NCBI GenBank assembly: GCA_019454185.1
Contig: CP075368.1
Location: 62,001 to 126,000 of the forward strand
DNA from: Phycisphaeraceae bacterium
Lineage (GTDB): Bacteria; Planctomycetota; Phycisphaerae; Phycisphaerales; UBA1924
Reading direction: 5' to 3'
DNA length: 64,000 nucleotides
In this document: in pieces, positions 1-8,359 of the stretch
Layout of the letters: every line of letters starts with the position of its first letter
Position numbering within the stretch: position 1 is the stretch's first letter
The notes under the pieces: generated by a model
The model's database searches: none
What the model saw: the letters and a program-made list of their open reading frames with translations, nothing else
Told to the model about the DNA's origin: nothing
Program-made: the position numbers and the translations under genes

Positions 1-143
1 CCGGATACGCACGACATCACCGAACGAACTCGTGTAGGATGGACCCTGCGAGGGCCGGTCTTCGGAAGGCAGACCTGGTTGCGGATCAGGCATGCGGCTC
101 GCCCCGGTCTGGCAGGCACAGAGGTGCCGCCGAAGACGCCCAG

Positions 144-149
144 TATAAT
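144..149 (+). promoter_or_regulatory. -10 box of a probable leaderless promoter
   Basis: A perfect TATAAT lies with exactly 7 nt between it and the ATG at 157. A transcript from this box would start at or next to the start codon. No good -35 hexamer is visible 16-18 bp upstream. It also favours 157 over the in-frame ATG at 79. Confidence 0.55.
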
Positions 150-156
150 CCCCGGG

Positions 157-798
157 ATGCAAACGTACACTGGCGACCAGCACTCTTCCTACGACGCTGC
201 CCTTGTGCGTGCGGCACAAGCCGGCGACGATCGCGCGATCGAGCGGTTGTTGGGCTCAGTCCACGACCGGCTGCTCGGGCGTGCCGCACGGAAGATCGGA
301 CCGGAGTGGCAGGGCCGGATCGATCCGGACGACCTGCTGCAGGAGACGTACATCCAGGCGGTCGCCGATCTGCCGGGCTTCACGGATCAGGGCGAGGAGT
401 CGTTCTACCGCTGGATCTCAACGATACTTGACCATCGCTTCATCGATGCGGTGCGCAGGCATCGTGCGAAGAAGCGAGGAGAGGGGCGAGTCGCCGTGAC
501 GCCGGGAGGAATGTCGCGCCACGAGTCGTTCCTCGGGCAGTGCATGCCCGACCTCCAGACGCCCAGTGTGCTGCCCCGCAGGCAGGAGGCGGTTGCCGCG
601 ATGATGGTGGCAATCGCGCGGCTGGACCCGGACCAGCGCACGGTGGTGCAACGCCTGCTGCTGGACCAGGAGTCGATCTCCGAGATCGCGCGGGACATGG
701 GGAGGTCCGAGGACGCGGTGAGGCGGTTGGGGTCGCGGGCGGTCGAGAAGCTGCGCGGGCTCATGGGAGATGCGGCCCGGTTCTTGAGCGTGGGGTGA
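157..798 (+). CDS. ECF-type RNA polymerase sigma factor
   Basis: A 213-residue sigma-70 family protein of the extracytoplasmic-function type, which would direct RNA polymerase to a small regulon. Region 2 is at about residues 57-104, with DPDDLLQETYIQA followed by the ISTILDHRFIDAVRRHRA helix. Region 4 is at about 152-205, with a helix-turn-helix around 172-195 (QESISEIARDMGRSEDAVRR). The glycine-rich linker and overall shape resemble the Planctomycetes-specific ECF groups. An in-frame ATG at 79 would add 26 residues, but the TATAAT box just before 157 favours the shorter form. No kinase or anti-sigma gene is adjacent; the next gene encodes an exported PEP-CTERM protein. Target promoters are unknown. 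Confidence 0.9.
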   Translation: MQTYTGDQHSSYDAALVRAAQAGDDRAIERLLGSVHDRLLGRAARKIGPEWQGRIDPDDLLQETYIQAVADLPGFTDQGEESFYRWISTILDHRFIDAVRRHRAKKRGEGRVAVTPGGMSRHESFLGQCMPDLQTPSVLPRRQEAVAAMMVAIARLDPDQRTVVQRLLLDQESISEIARDMGRSEDAVRRLGSRAVEKLRGLMGDAARFLSVG

Positions 799-945
799 GG
801 CGTCGCTCGCTCTCGCGTGAAACTTCTAGAGATCTTTCTCGATTTCGCGCCGGTCTTGGGTGCGGTCCACGCTGAGGGTCTGTCGGGATCACGGGCAGAG
901 GCCCGGAAAGACCCAGACTTTGCACCACCACTCAGGAGAATCACC

Positions 946-1743
946 ATGAACAACCCTCGCACCATCTTCGCGTCTCTTGCGGCACTGGCTCTTTCGTGCG
1001 GTTCCGCGAACGCGGATCTCACCTTGAACTTCGATCTCGACAACAACGGGATCAACGAGAGCTCGATCACGAGTTCGAGAACAGACGTTCCGTTCACGAC
1101 GCTGAAGTACTACAGCTGGACGATCAAGAACGGCAACAAGAACAAGGGCTACGACGTGAGCTGGGCGGGCCCTTCGCTCAGCGCCAAGATCATCGCCGCT
1201 CCCGCAGCGGATAAGCCCGCGAACATCATGTTCACGCAGGTATCCAACCTCGTGTCGAACGAGCGTCTGAGCGACTTCAGCATGAAGACACCGGGGCTCT
1301 CGTTCGAGAAGCGGGCCAAGTCGTATGTGCCGGCGGTTGACAACACCAAGCACGAGGACACCTACACGATGTTCAATGTGCTGTCCAGCAATGGTGTCGG
1401 CGAGTTCATTACCCACCTTGTCTTCAAGAGCACGGTGAAGGATGGGACCATCGTGTACACAGTCGAGAACAAGACCGATGCCAAAGTCACCGTCACGTGG
1501 CCCGGAACCGGAATCTCCGGGGACATCGATGCCGGCAAGACGCTGACCGAGAATCGCAAGGCGGCCAACGGCGCGACCGAACGGAAGAGTGTCGCCACGT
1601 TCAATCCCAAAGGGGGCAGCTTGGGCGACGGCGTCATCGGCTTCTCCGTGAGCTACCTCGCGCCGGCCGGCGGCGTCCCCACACCGGGAACACTCGCCCT
1701 CGCCGGGCTTGCGGGTCTCGCGGCATCGAGGCGTCGGCGTTGA
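946..1743 (+). CDS. PEP-CTERM-type exported protein, paralogue 1
   Basis: A 265-residue secreted protein of unknown function. It starts with a Sec signal peptide (about 1-23, cleavage after SANA) and ends with a sorting tail: VPTPGTLALAGLAGL followed by an Arg-rich end (RRRR). That tail is the planctomycete form of PEP-CTERM, which in other bacteria is processed by an exosortase; no exosortase is in this window. The start is set by AGGAG 8 nt upstream of ATG 946. The body is probably beta-rich. The segment around KDGTIVYTVENKTDAKV matches KNGTITYTVTNSGDQDAHV in the next gene, so the two are paralogues. A strong hairpin terminator follows at once. Ligand or structural role cannot be told from sequence. 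Confidence 0.85.
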   Translation: MNNPRTIFASLAALALSCGSANADLTLNFDLDNNGINESSITSSRTDVPFTTLKYYSWTIKNGNKNKGYDVSWAGPSLSAKIIAAPAADKPANIMFTQVSNLVSNERLSDFSMKTPGLSFEKRAKSYVPAVDNTKHEDTYTMFNVLSSNGVGEFITHLVFKSTVKDGTIVYTVENKTDAKVTVTWPGTGISGDIDAGKTLTENRKAANGATERKSVATFNPKGGSLGDGVIGFSVSYLAPAGGVPTPGTLALAGLAGLAASRRRR

Positions 1744-1769
1744 TCGCGAATCAAACCCGAAGCAACAAG

Positions 1770-1801
1770 AAGGGGCATCCGGCCTTCGCCGGATGCCCCT
1801 T
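1770..1801 (+). terminator. Hairpin terminator after PEP-CTERM paralogue 1
   Basis: A perfect 14-bp stem (1770-1783 with 1788-1801, AAGGGGCATCCGGC arm) with the loop CTTC, then TTGTTCATTT. It lies 27 nt after the stop codon. A nearly identical hairpin lies at 2911-2942. Confidence 0.8.
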
Positions 1802-1895
1802 GTTCATTTCGTGAAGAGATCGACTCTGCCTCACGTGCTCGGTGCGCCGGAGCCGACGGGGTGTCGGTGGGCGCCGAAGCGGGCGGCGTGTCGTA
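1802..1895 (-). pseudogene. Duplicated fragment of the clpC 3' end
   Basis: This segment matches the DNA just inside and after the end of clpC (2943-3030). It shares a 26-bp identical core (starting GTGCTCGGTGCGCCGG), and it also lies just after a copy of the same hairpin. Read on the minus strand it gives PPASAPTDTPS, similar to the ClpC tail [12 protein letters not shown]. It has no start or domain and is not a gene. It looks like the scar of a tandem duplication that created the second PEP-CTERM gene. Confidence 0.6.
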
Positions 1896-2047
1896 GACGC
1901 TGACCATGAGCGGCACGAGAAGCGAGAAAGAACTCGCGCGGCGCGCCGGTTCACTGTCGTTCTTTCGCTTGAGACTGCATGGGCGTGCGTCGGCGAGGTG
2001 CGAGTGACTCCCGCGGCAGCACACTCCAGAGAACACAAGGCGAAGCC

Positions 2048-2842
2048 ATGCACACCTCCCACACAGCAAGAAGCGTCCTCTGCGTCTCGACCGCGTTCCT
2101 GTGCAACACCGCGTGCGCGGAGATCAGATCGAGCATCTCCTTCGGGGGCGGTGGACCCGATGTGTTTCTCTACCAAATGACCGAGCCGCTCCATGGCAGT
2201 CAGTCGCTCATCTACCGCGAGGTGCAGGAAGGGACACGCAACATGCGGAGCGAGATCTCATGGGGAGATCCCGCGATGAAGTGGTCGATTATGAGCCGCG
2301 AGGGTTCTTTCGGCTCCGAGTTCGAGTCGTACCAGTCCACGACGCTCGAAGTGAAACGGAAGCGGAGCGAGCTGAAGTGGCTGTCGCCTGGGGGTGAATG
2401 GAAGACCTCTCGCGTCGATACCTACACGCCGCAAGTGTCGAACGTGGTCCTCGACGACGCCACCATCGACGCGAGTTTCACGGGCTTCGGCGGGCTCCTC
2501 GGCAGCATCACATCGCTGGGTTTCTCGAGCTCGATCAAGAACGGCACGATCACGTACACGGTGACTAACAGCGGCGACCAGGACGCCCATGTGAAGTGGG
2601 CCGCTGCCTCGATCGACATCCTGGTGCCCAAGAACAAGTCGCATTCGGTCAGCGTGCGTTCGCCCCGGAATGCGGTCGAGCGCTACGGCGTCGCGATTTT
2701 CAACTGGGATCCTGACGGAGTCGGGGCACTCCCTATGGAGTTGCCGCTCATGCACTTTGCACGCCCTGCAAAGGTCCCGACCCCCGGCACGATGGCGATC
2801 GCGGGCATCGCCGGATTGGTCATGGCACGGCGACGCCGGTGA
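2048..2842 (+). CDS. PEP-CTERM-type exported protein, paralogue 2
   Basis: A 264-residue secreted protein, one residue shorter than its upstream neighbour and clearly related to it. The signal peptide is about 1-24 (ends CNTACA). The body contains SSIKNGTITYTVTNSGDQ, matching the first paralogue. The tail is VPTPGTMAIAGIAGLVMA then RRRR, a PEP-CTERM-like sorting signal. The start at 2048 is preceded by AAGG with 7 nt spacing. The N-terminal halves are more diverged than the C-terminal halves. The function is unknown; the pair probably serves at the cell surface. It is convergent with clpC, with a shared hairpin between them. Confidence 0.83.
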   Translation: MHTSHTARSVLCVSTAFLCNTACAEIRSSISFGGGGPDVFLYQMTEPLHGSQSLIYREVQEGTRNMRSEISWGDPAMKWSIMSREGSFGSEFESYQSTTLEVKRKRSELKWLSPGGEWKTSRVDTYTPQVSNVVLDDATIDASFTGFGGLLGSITSLGFSSSIKNGTITYTVTNSGDQDAHVKWAAASIDILVPKNKSHSVSVRSPRNAVERYGVAIFNWDPDGVGALPMELPLMHFARPAKVPTPGTMAIAGIAGLVMARRRR

Positions 2843-2910
2843 ACTCAGCACCGCTTCTCCCGGATGACGCGGAGTTGTTCAACTTTCAACATGCGACGAG
2901 GTGAGAGAGA

Positions 2911-2942
2911 AAGGGGCACCCGGCGAAGGCCGGATGCCCCTT
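2911..2942. terminator. Bidirectional hairpin between PEP-CTERM paralogue 2 and clpC
   Basis: A 14-bp stem (2911-2924 with 2929-2942, one mismatch) with the loop GAAG, in the 130-bp gap between two convergent genes. It has almost the same sequence as the hairpin at 1770-1801. It probably ends both transcripts. Confidence 0.7.
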
Positions 2943-2972
2943 GTTCATGTCGTCAACAGCCGAGCGGCCGGT

Positions 2973-5525
2973 TCAGGTGCTCGGTGCGCCGGAGCCGACG
3001 GGCGTGTCGGTCGGAGCCGGTGCCGGAGCGGGTGGCGCCTCCGTCGGGACGAAGGTCAGCTTGTCCTCGCCCTCGAGGCGGGTCACCTGGACGGCGTTCT
3101 TGTTGTGCAGGTCGCCCGAGAGGAGCATCTCGGACAGCGGATCCTCGATGAACTGCCCGATCGCCCGGCGCAGTGGCCGCGCGCCGTAGTCCGGGTTGTA
3201 GCCGCGCTCGATCAGGAAGTCCTTGGCGAGCTGGTCGAGCGTCAGGTTGATGCCCTGTGCTGCGAGTCGCTTGCCGAGCTTGCCCGCCTCGTACTCGATG
3301 ATCTGGACGAGGTCCTCGCGGGTGAGCGGACGGAAGACGATGATGTCGTCGAGACGGTTGATGAACTCAGGCCTGAAGAACCGCTCGATCTCTTTCAGAA
3401 GGATCGTCTTGACGTTGTCGTGATCGACCGCGTCGGAGCGCTTCTGGAAGCCGAACCCGCCGCCACCCTTGATCAGATCAGCGCCGATGTTGCTCGTCAT
3501 GATCATGATGGTGTTGCGGAAGTCGACGTGACGCCCGAACGAGTCGGTGAGGCGTCCCTCCTCCATGATCTGGAGGAGCATGTTGAAGACATCGGGGTGC
3601 GCCTTCTCGACTTCGTCGAGCAGGACGACGCTGTACGGGCGGCGACGGATCTGCTCGGTGAGCTGGCCGCCCTCCTCGTAGCCGACGTAGCCGGGGGGCG
3701 CGCCGACGAGGCGGGAGACGTTGTGCTTCTCCATGTACTCGGACATGTCGAGGTGGACGAGGGCGTCCTCGTTCCCGAACATGAACTCCGCCAGCGCCTT
3801 GGAGAGCAGGGTCTTGCCCACGCCCGAGGGGCCGACGAAGATGAACGAGCCCATAGGACGCTTGGGGTCCTTCAGACCGGCGCGGGCGCGGCGGATCGCC
3901 TTCGAGACGGCCTTGATGGCCTCTTCCTGGCTGATGACCTTTTTGTGCAACTCTTCCTCGAGCTTGAGCAGGCGCTGGGCCTCGTCCTTCTCGAGCTTCT
4001 TGAGCGGCACGCCCGTCATCTTGCTCACGACCTCGGCGATGATCTCTTCATCGACGGTGCCGTCATACTCCTGAGAGCGCGTCCGCCACTGCTTCTGGAT
4101 GTCTTCCTTCTTCTTCCGCATCTGCTCGGCCTGATCGCGGAGCTCCGCGGCACGCTCGTAGTCTGCGGCCCGGACCGCCTCGTCCTTCGCGACCGTCAGC
4201 TTCTCGATCTCGGCCTCGAGCTCGGCGAGGTTCGGCGGCTTGGTCATGCTCTTGATGCGGACGCGGGCGCCGGCCTCGTCGATCACGTCGATCGACTTGT
4301 CGGGCTGCACGCGCCCCGTGATGTAACGCCCGGAGAGCTCGACGGCGGCCTTGATCGCCTCGTCGGTGATACGCACGCGGTGGTGCTGCTCGTACTTCTC
4401 ACGCAGGCCCTTGATGATCTCGAAGGTCTGCTCGCTGGACGGGGGATCGACGGGGATCGACTGGAAGCGGCGAGCAAGGGCCGCGTCTTTCTCGATGTAC
4501 TTGCGGTACTCGTCGAACGTTGTGGCACCGATGCACTGGATCTCGCCGCGGGCGAGCGCGGGCTTGAGCACGTTGGACGCGTCGATCGCGCCCTCCGCAC
4601 CGCCGGCCCCGACCAGGGTGTGGAGCTCGTCGATGAAGAGGATGACGTTCTTGGCGCGGCGGACCTCGGTCATGACGGCCTTGATGCGCTCCTCGAACTG
4701 GCCGCGGTACTTCGTGCCCGCGACCATCATCGCCAGGTCGAGCACGACCAGACGCTTGTCGAAAAGGATCTCAGGTACGTCGTTGGAGATGATCCGTTGG
4801 GCCAGACCCTCGACGATCGCGGTCTTGCCGACGCCCGCCTCGCCGAGCAGCACCGGGTTGTTCTTGGTACGCCGGCAGAGGACCTGGACCAGACGCTCGA
4901 TCTCGTTTGTGCGACCGATGACAGGATCGAGGCCGGACTCGCGTGCGAGCTCGGTCAGATCACGCCCGAACGAGTCGAGCGCGGGGGTCTGGCTCTTGCG
5001 CTTGCCGCCTCGTGCCTCGCCCGGACCGCCCGATGCCTGCTGGCCGGGGCCTGAGGGAGAGACCGATGAGGACTCTTCGCTCTCGGTGCCCGCGCCGAGG
5101 AGATTCAGGACCTCCTCGCGGACCTCTTCGAGCTTCAGGCCGAGGTTCATCAGCACCTGTGCCGCGACGCCGTCGTGCTCGCGCAGAAGGCCGAGCAGCA
5201 GGTGCTCGGTGCCGACGTAGTTGTGGTTGAGGTTGCGGGCCTCTTCGATGGCGTACTCGATCACCTTCTTGGCGCGGGGCGTCTGGGGGAGCCGGCCCAT
5301 CGTCACCATCTCGGGGCCTGCCTTGACGAGTTTCTCAACCTCAAGACGCACCTTGCGGAGGTCAACATCGAGGTTCTTCAGCACGTTCGCGCCGACACCA
5401 GAGCCCTCCTTCACAAGACCCAGAAGGATGTGCTCGGTGCCGATGTACTCGTGGTTGAACCGCTGCGCTTCCTGATTGGCCAACGCCATGACCTTGCGGG
5501 CTCGATCGGTAAATCTCTCAAACAT
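2973..5525 (-). CDS. clpC: ATP-dependent Clp protease ATPase subunit ClpC
   Basis: An 850-residue AAA+ unfoldase that feeds substrates to the ClpP protease. Two Clp-N repeats occupy about 1-145 ([15 protein letters not shown] and [15 protein letters not shown]). The first ATPase module has Walker A GEAGVGKT at 228-235. A UVR-like/middle domain follows ([12 protein letters not shown]), which is what separates ClpC from ClpB. The second module has GPSGVGKT and the ClpP-contact and D2-small regions. An Ala/Pro-rich tail ([12 protein letters not shown]) is unusual but short. The start at 5525 is chosen because AGGAG precedes it and the protein then begins [13 protein letters not shown] as in the family; an upstream ATG at 5579 lacks this. 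No CIRCE operator is visible upstream. Confidence 0.97.
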   Translation of the reverse strand: MFERFTDRARKVMALANQEAQRFNHEYIGTEHILLGLVKEGSGVGANVLKNLDVDLRKVRLEVEKLVKAGPEMVTMGRLPQTPRAKKVIEYAIEEARNLNHNYVGTEHLLLGLLREHDGVAAQVLMNLGLKLEEVREEVLNLLGAGTESEESSSVSPSGPGQQASGGPGEARGGKRKSQTPALDSFGRDLTELARESGLDPVIGRTNEIERLVQVLCRRTKNNPVLLGEAGVGKTAIVEGLAQRIISNDVPEILFDKRLVVLDLAMMVAGTKYRGQFEERIKAVMTEVRRAKNVILFIDELHTLVGAGGAEGAIDASNVLKPALARGEIQCIGATTFDEYRKYIEKDAALARRFQSIPVDPPSSEQTFEIIKGLREKYEQHHRVRITDEAIKAAVELSGRYITGRVQPDKSIDVIDEAGARVRIKSMTKPPNLAELEAEIEKLTVAKDEAVRAADYERAAELRDQAEQMRKKKEDIQKQWRTRSQEYDGTVDEEIIAEVVSKMTGVPLKKLEKDEAQRLLKLEEELHKKVISQEEAIKAVSKAIRRARAGLKDPKRPMGSFIFVGPSGVGKTLLSKALAEFMFGNEDALVHLDMSEYMEKHNVSRLVGAPPGYVGYEEGGQLTEQIRRRPYSVVLLDEVEKAHPDVFNMLLQIMEEGRLTDSFGRHVDFRNTIMIMTSNIGADLIKGGGGFGFQKRSDAVDHDNVKTILLKEIERFFRPEFINRLDDIIVFRPLTREDLVQIIEYEAGKLGKRLAAQGINLTLDQLAKDFLIERGYNPDYGARPLRRAIGQFIEDPLSEMLLSGDLHNKNAVQVTRLEGEDKLTFVPTEAPPAPAPAPTDTPVGSGAPST

Positions 5526-5956
5526 CGCGGTTCTCCTGCGGCTGTTCCCAGCCGTGGCCTGACACTCTCTTTGATGCATCCCACGTCGCGAATGGTCGCC
5601 GCACTTGCACTTCTTTCTCGCACAAACCGATCCGCAACGCGCTCTCTCGAACCCTACTTCCTTTCACCAACACGATTCGTGTCTTCCTACGTTTCGGATC
5701 AGCCCGAGTTCAGGAATCGTTGGGGTTGAAGCCAGCGAAGCCCACTCGACCAATCTGGATCGGTTCAAGTGCCGTGCCAGTTCGCCAAAGTCCTTCACGT
5801 ATCGCAAACGCCGTTCTGATTCGTCCGGATGCTGCCGAATCCGTCCGGGTATGCCAATTGGGCAGTCGCGCACATTGTGCGCCACGACTCTCCATACACG
5901 GGCACAGAGTGGCCCCAACTGGCCGTTTAGAGCCCATGTGGAACATCCCGCTCTGC
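5526..5956. other. Intergenic region upstream of clpC
   Basis: It holds the clpC leader with its AGGAG site next to 5525. No convincing gene, RNA gene or repeat was seen. Several short overlapping frames exist on both strands, but none shows domain-like composition. Confidence 0.5.
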
Positions 5957-8359
5957 TTACACGAGCCGAATCAGTTTACGACCAATCCATTCGGTGCACG
6001 CGAGCAACAGGAAGCAGATGAGCGCAAGTGGAGTGTCCCAAAGTGTTTGCACGGTGGGGGGGGTGACGATCCGCACCTGTCGGTTAGGGAGAACCTCTTC
6101 GAGATTCTCCAGATCCTGGAGTGTCAGCATGCGACCGCCCGTCTCCTGGGCGAGCACCGCCAGCAGGGCGTGATCGGTCTCTGGGGTGCGCATCTCGTTA
6201 TCTGGCAAGACAATAGAGAGCGGTTGCTGAAGCCCGATGCCGGCCAGCATCGGCTCGGATGCCTCGACTCGATACTCGCCCGGTTCAAGGGCGACCCAGG
6301 CGTCGGCATAGGTCCGGATCCCGCCCCGAACCACGCCGTCGGATTCCTGCTGAAGGCGCAGGTCGATAGGTGTGCGGCCGATCGAGTTCTCACCGATCGG
6401 CACGAGCCGAACGCGAATCGTGCTCGGCGCGGCATCAACCAGCGATTGATCCAGAAGGCGAACCGCGATCCGCACCGGTTGCTCAACCGGCACCACGGAT
6501 TGCGAGAGCTCAAGCACCGCCGGCAATCCCGTGCGTCCGACGCTGTCGCGTGCAAGCAGCCGCACGAGCGGCAGCCAGAACCGCTCCTGCAGCGTCTCGC
6601 CGCGCGCATACCGCCAACGCCAGGTCTCGTCCGTCGCCACATAGATCACGCGCCCCGCGCCGTATCGCATGGTCAGCACGAGGGGTGATGCTCCCCGCTG
6701 GCCGTCGGCCGCGTGCGCGAAGGCGAGCGTTTCCGCGCTCGGCTTCACGCTTCCCGGTTCGATTCGCTGAGCCCACCTGAGCAGCGACCAGCCGGTATCG
6801 GGGTCGGCCAGTTGTGCAGGCCAGCCGCGCGGCTGAGAGAGGTTGAGCAGGCCCAGCCGCTCCGATGCGGGCGCTGGCCTCACAACGACGGGTCGATCCC
6901 ATGCACGCACCGAGCCCGTCTGTCGCATGCCGGCACCGGAATCGCTCCCTATGGCGAACGGCAATAGGTCGGCCAGCGGCGTCTCGCCCCAGGCGTTCGG
7001 CGTTGAGCCGGGCCCGGCGATCCACAAGAGGCCGCCGCCGCGCATCGCGACGTGCTCGCGTATCTGCTGGAGCTGTTCGGTGGTGAAGAGATCGGGCCTC
7101 AGGTCGCCGAGCACCACAACGTCGAACGGAGCCCACTCCTCAGACGATCGGGGCAGCGAACGCAGCAGCTCGTCGCCCTCCTGAAGGAAGCGCTTCTCAA
7201 CGGCCAGAAGCAGATTCGACGACTTGATCGAGCCCTCGCGGATCAGCAGGTTCTTGACGTACCGGTACTCCCATCGCGGATACCCATCGAAGTAGACGGT
7301 GCGGATGGGGCGGTCGAGCAGGTCAACCGCGAATGACTTTGTGTTGTTCTCGGCGATCAGGTCGGCCCTTGTCGGGACGATGCGAACGCTCCAATCGCGT
7401 GAGCCCGCATCGGTATCGGAGCCGCTCAGCGTCAGCGTGACCGCCGCGGGGTCTGTCGGATCCGGCTCGGCATCGCTCAACGGCCGAGACTCGTACACGC
7501 GGCCCGTCAGTTGATCGATTAGTTCAACGGTCGCGTCGAGCCGATTCTCGGGGTCGCCTCTGCGCTCGATCCGCACCGACACGGGGATCGTGTCGCGCAC
7601 AAAGGCAACCGTCGGCGCGACGGCCTGTGTGACTGCCAGGTCGCCGATCGGTGTCGGGCTTCCGAGTGCAAGAGGGAAGACAGGCACGCGATCGCTCTGC
7701 AACCGGCGCAACAGCGTGCGATCGGGGGGCTCAGTCGTTCGGCCATCGCTCAGCAGGATCACGCCCGCGACGGGGCGTGCGGCGGTTCTCGCGAGCGCCT
7801 GCGAGAGCGAACTCGAGAGCGAGGTGCGCGAGCCGGTCGCGGGCGGAAGCGTGATCGGCGCGAGCCCGCGGTCGTCTTTGCTGGTTCTGATGGGAAACGC
7901 CGCGCCGTCGAAGCCCATGAGCAGCAGCTCGCGCTCCGCCGCGATCCGCTGGAGGGATGGGTGCGCACGCGACAACGCCTCGCGCAGCTGCTCGTCTCTC
8001 GTGATGCGATCCGTCGAGCGGCCCGGCACATCGACATCCGCGACCGACATCGACGCCGAGCGATCCGCCATCACGACCACCCAGTCCGGCTCGATGGTCT
8101 CGTTCTGTCTTTCGAGCCGCGGCCCGAGCACAAGCAGCACCAGAAACACGATCAGCATCGCGCGGACTGTCGCGAGCGCGACGCGTGCTCTTCTGCCCGA
8201 GTCGAGTTTCCAGTAGGCCCACATCGCGAGCAGGACCGCGCCGGTCACGACCAGAGCCCAGCCCCACGGTTCGAGCGGGCGCGTGAGCCCGAAGCGGACA
8301 TCCTGATCTCCGAATCGGAGTGTCTCGGTGGACAGAAGCCGGTTCAGCAGCTCGTTCAT
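5957..8359 (-). CDS. VWA/GATase-like membrane protein
   Basis: An 800-residue membrane protein, third gene of a DUF58-BatA-VWA operon. Transmembrane helices lie at about 33-50 and 62-80. A VWA domain with a metal-site motif DRSASMS (D99-x-S101-x-S103) follows. A Rossmann-like segment resembling a glutamine-amidotransferase fold (FDVVVLGDLRPDLF, then MRGGGLLWIAGPGS) lies in the middle. A last hydrophobic helix ends the protein (LALICFLLLACTEW). The start at 8359 overlaps the upstream stop as ATGA, which indicates translational coupling and rules out the longer frame to 8686. Related proteins sit beside MoxR-type ATPases; the role is probably envelope assembly or stress, but this is inference. 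A run of eight C occurs near the 3' end. Confidence 0.8.
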   Translation of the reverse strand: MNELLNRLLSTETLRFGDQDVRFGLTRPLEPWGWALVVTGAVLLAMWAYWKLDSGRRARVALATVRAMLIVFLVLLVLGPRLERQNETIEPDWVVVMADRSASMSVADVDVPGRSTDRITRDEQLREALSRAHPSLQRIAAERELLLMGFDGAAFPIRTSKDDRGLAPITLPPATGSRTSLSSSLSQALARTAARPVAGVILLSDGRTTEPPDRTLLRRLQSDRVPVFPLALGSPTPIGDLAVTQAVAPTVAFVRDTIPVSVRIERRGDPENRLDATVELIDQLTGRVYESRPLSDAEPDPTDPAAVTLTLSGSDTDAGSRDWSVRIVPTRADLIAENNTKSFAVDLLDRPIRTVYFDGYPRWEYRYVKNLLIREGSIKSSNLLLAVEKRFLQEGDELLRSLPRSSEEWAPFDVVVLGDLRPDLFTTEQLQQIREHVAMRGGGLLWIAGPGSTPNAWGETPLADLLPFAIGSDSGAGMRQTGSVRAWDRPVVVRPAPASERLGLLNLSQPRGWPAQLADPDTGWSLLRWAQRIEPGSVKPSAETLAFAHAADGQRGASPLVLTMRYGAGRVIYVATDETWRWRYARGETLQERFWLPLVRLLARDSVGRTGLPAVLELSQSVVPVEQPVRIAVRLLDQSLVDAAPSTIRVRLVPIGENSIGRTPIDLRLQQESDGVVRGGIRTYADAWVALEPGEYRVEASEPMLAGIGLQQPLSIVLPDNEMRTPETDHALLAVLAQETGGRMLTLQDLENLEEVLPNRQVRIVTPPTVQTLWDTPLALICFLLLACTEWIGRKLIRLV

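Noticed and set aside
2901-5054. A 717-codon open frame on the plus strand
   Set aside because: Antisense to clpC; its Leu/Asp/Gly-rich composition is the usual mirror of a high-GC gene.
6055-6063. Run of eight G (C on the coding strand) as a phase-variation switch
   Set aside because: It codes Thr-Pro-Pro near the C-terminus before a membrane helix; a single run of eight in a high-GC gene is not strong evidence.
5720-6688. A 322-codon plus-strand frame across the clpC upstream region
   Set aside because: Most of it is antisense to the VWA gene, and the first part has no domain-like content or start signal.
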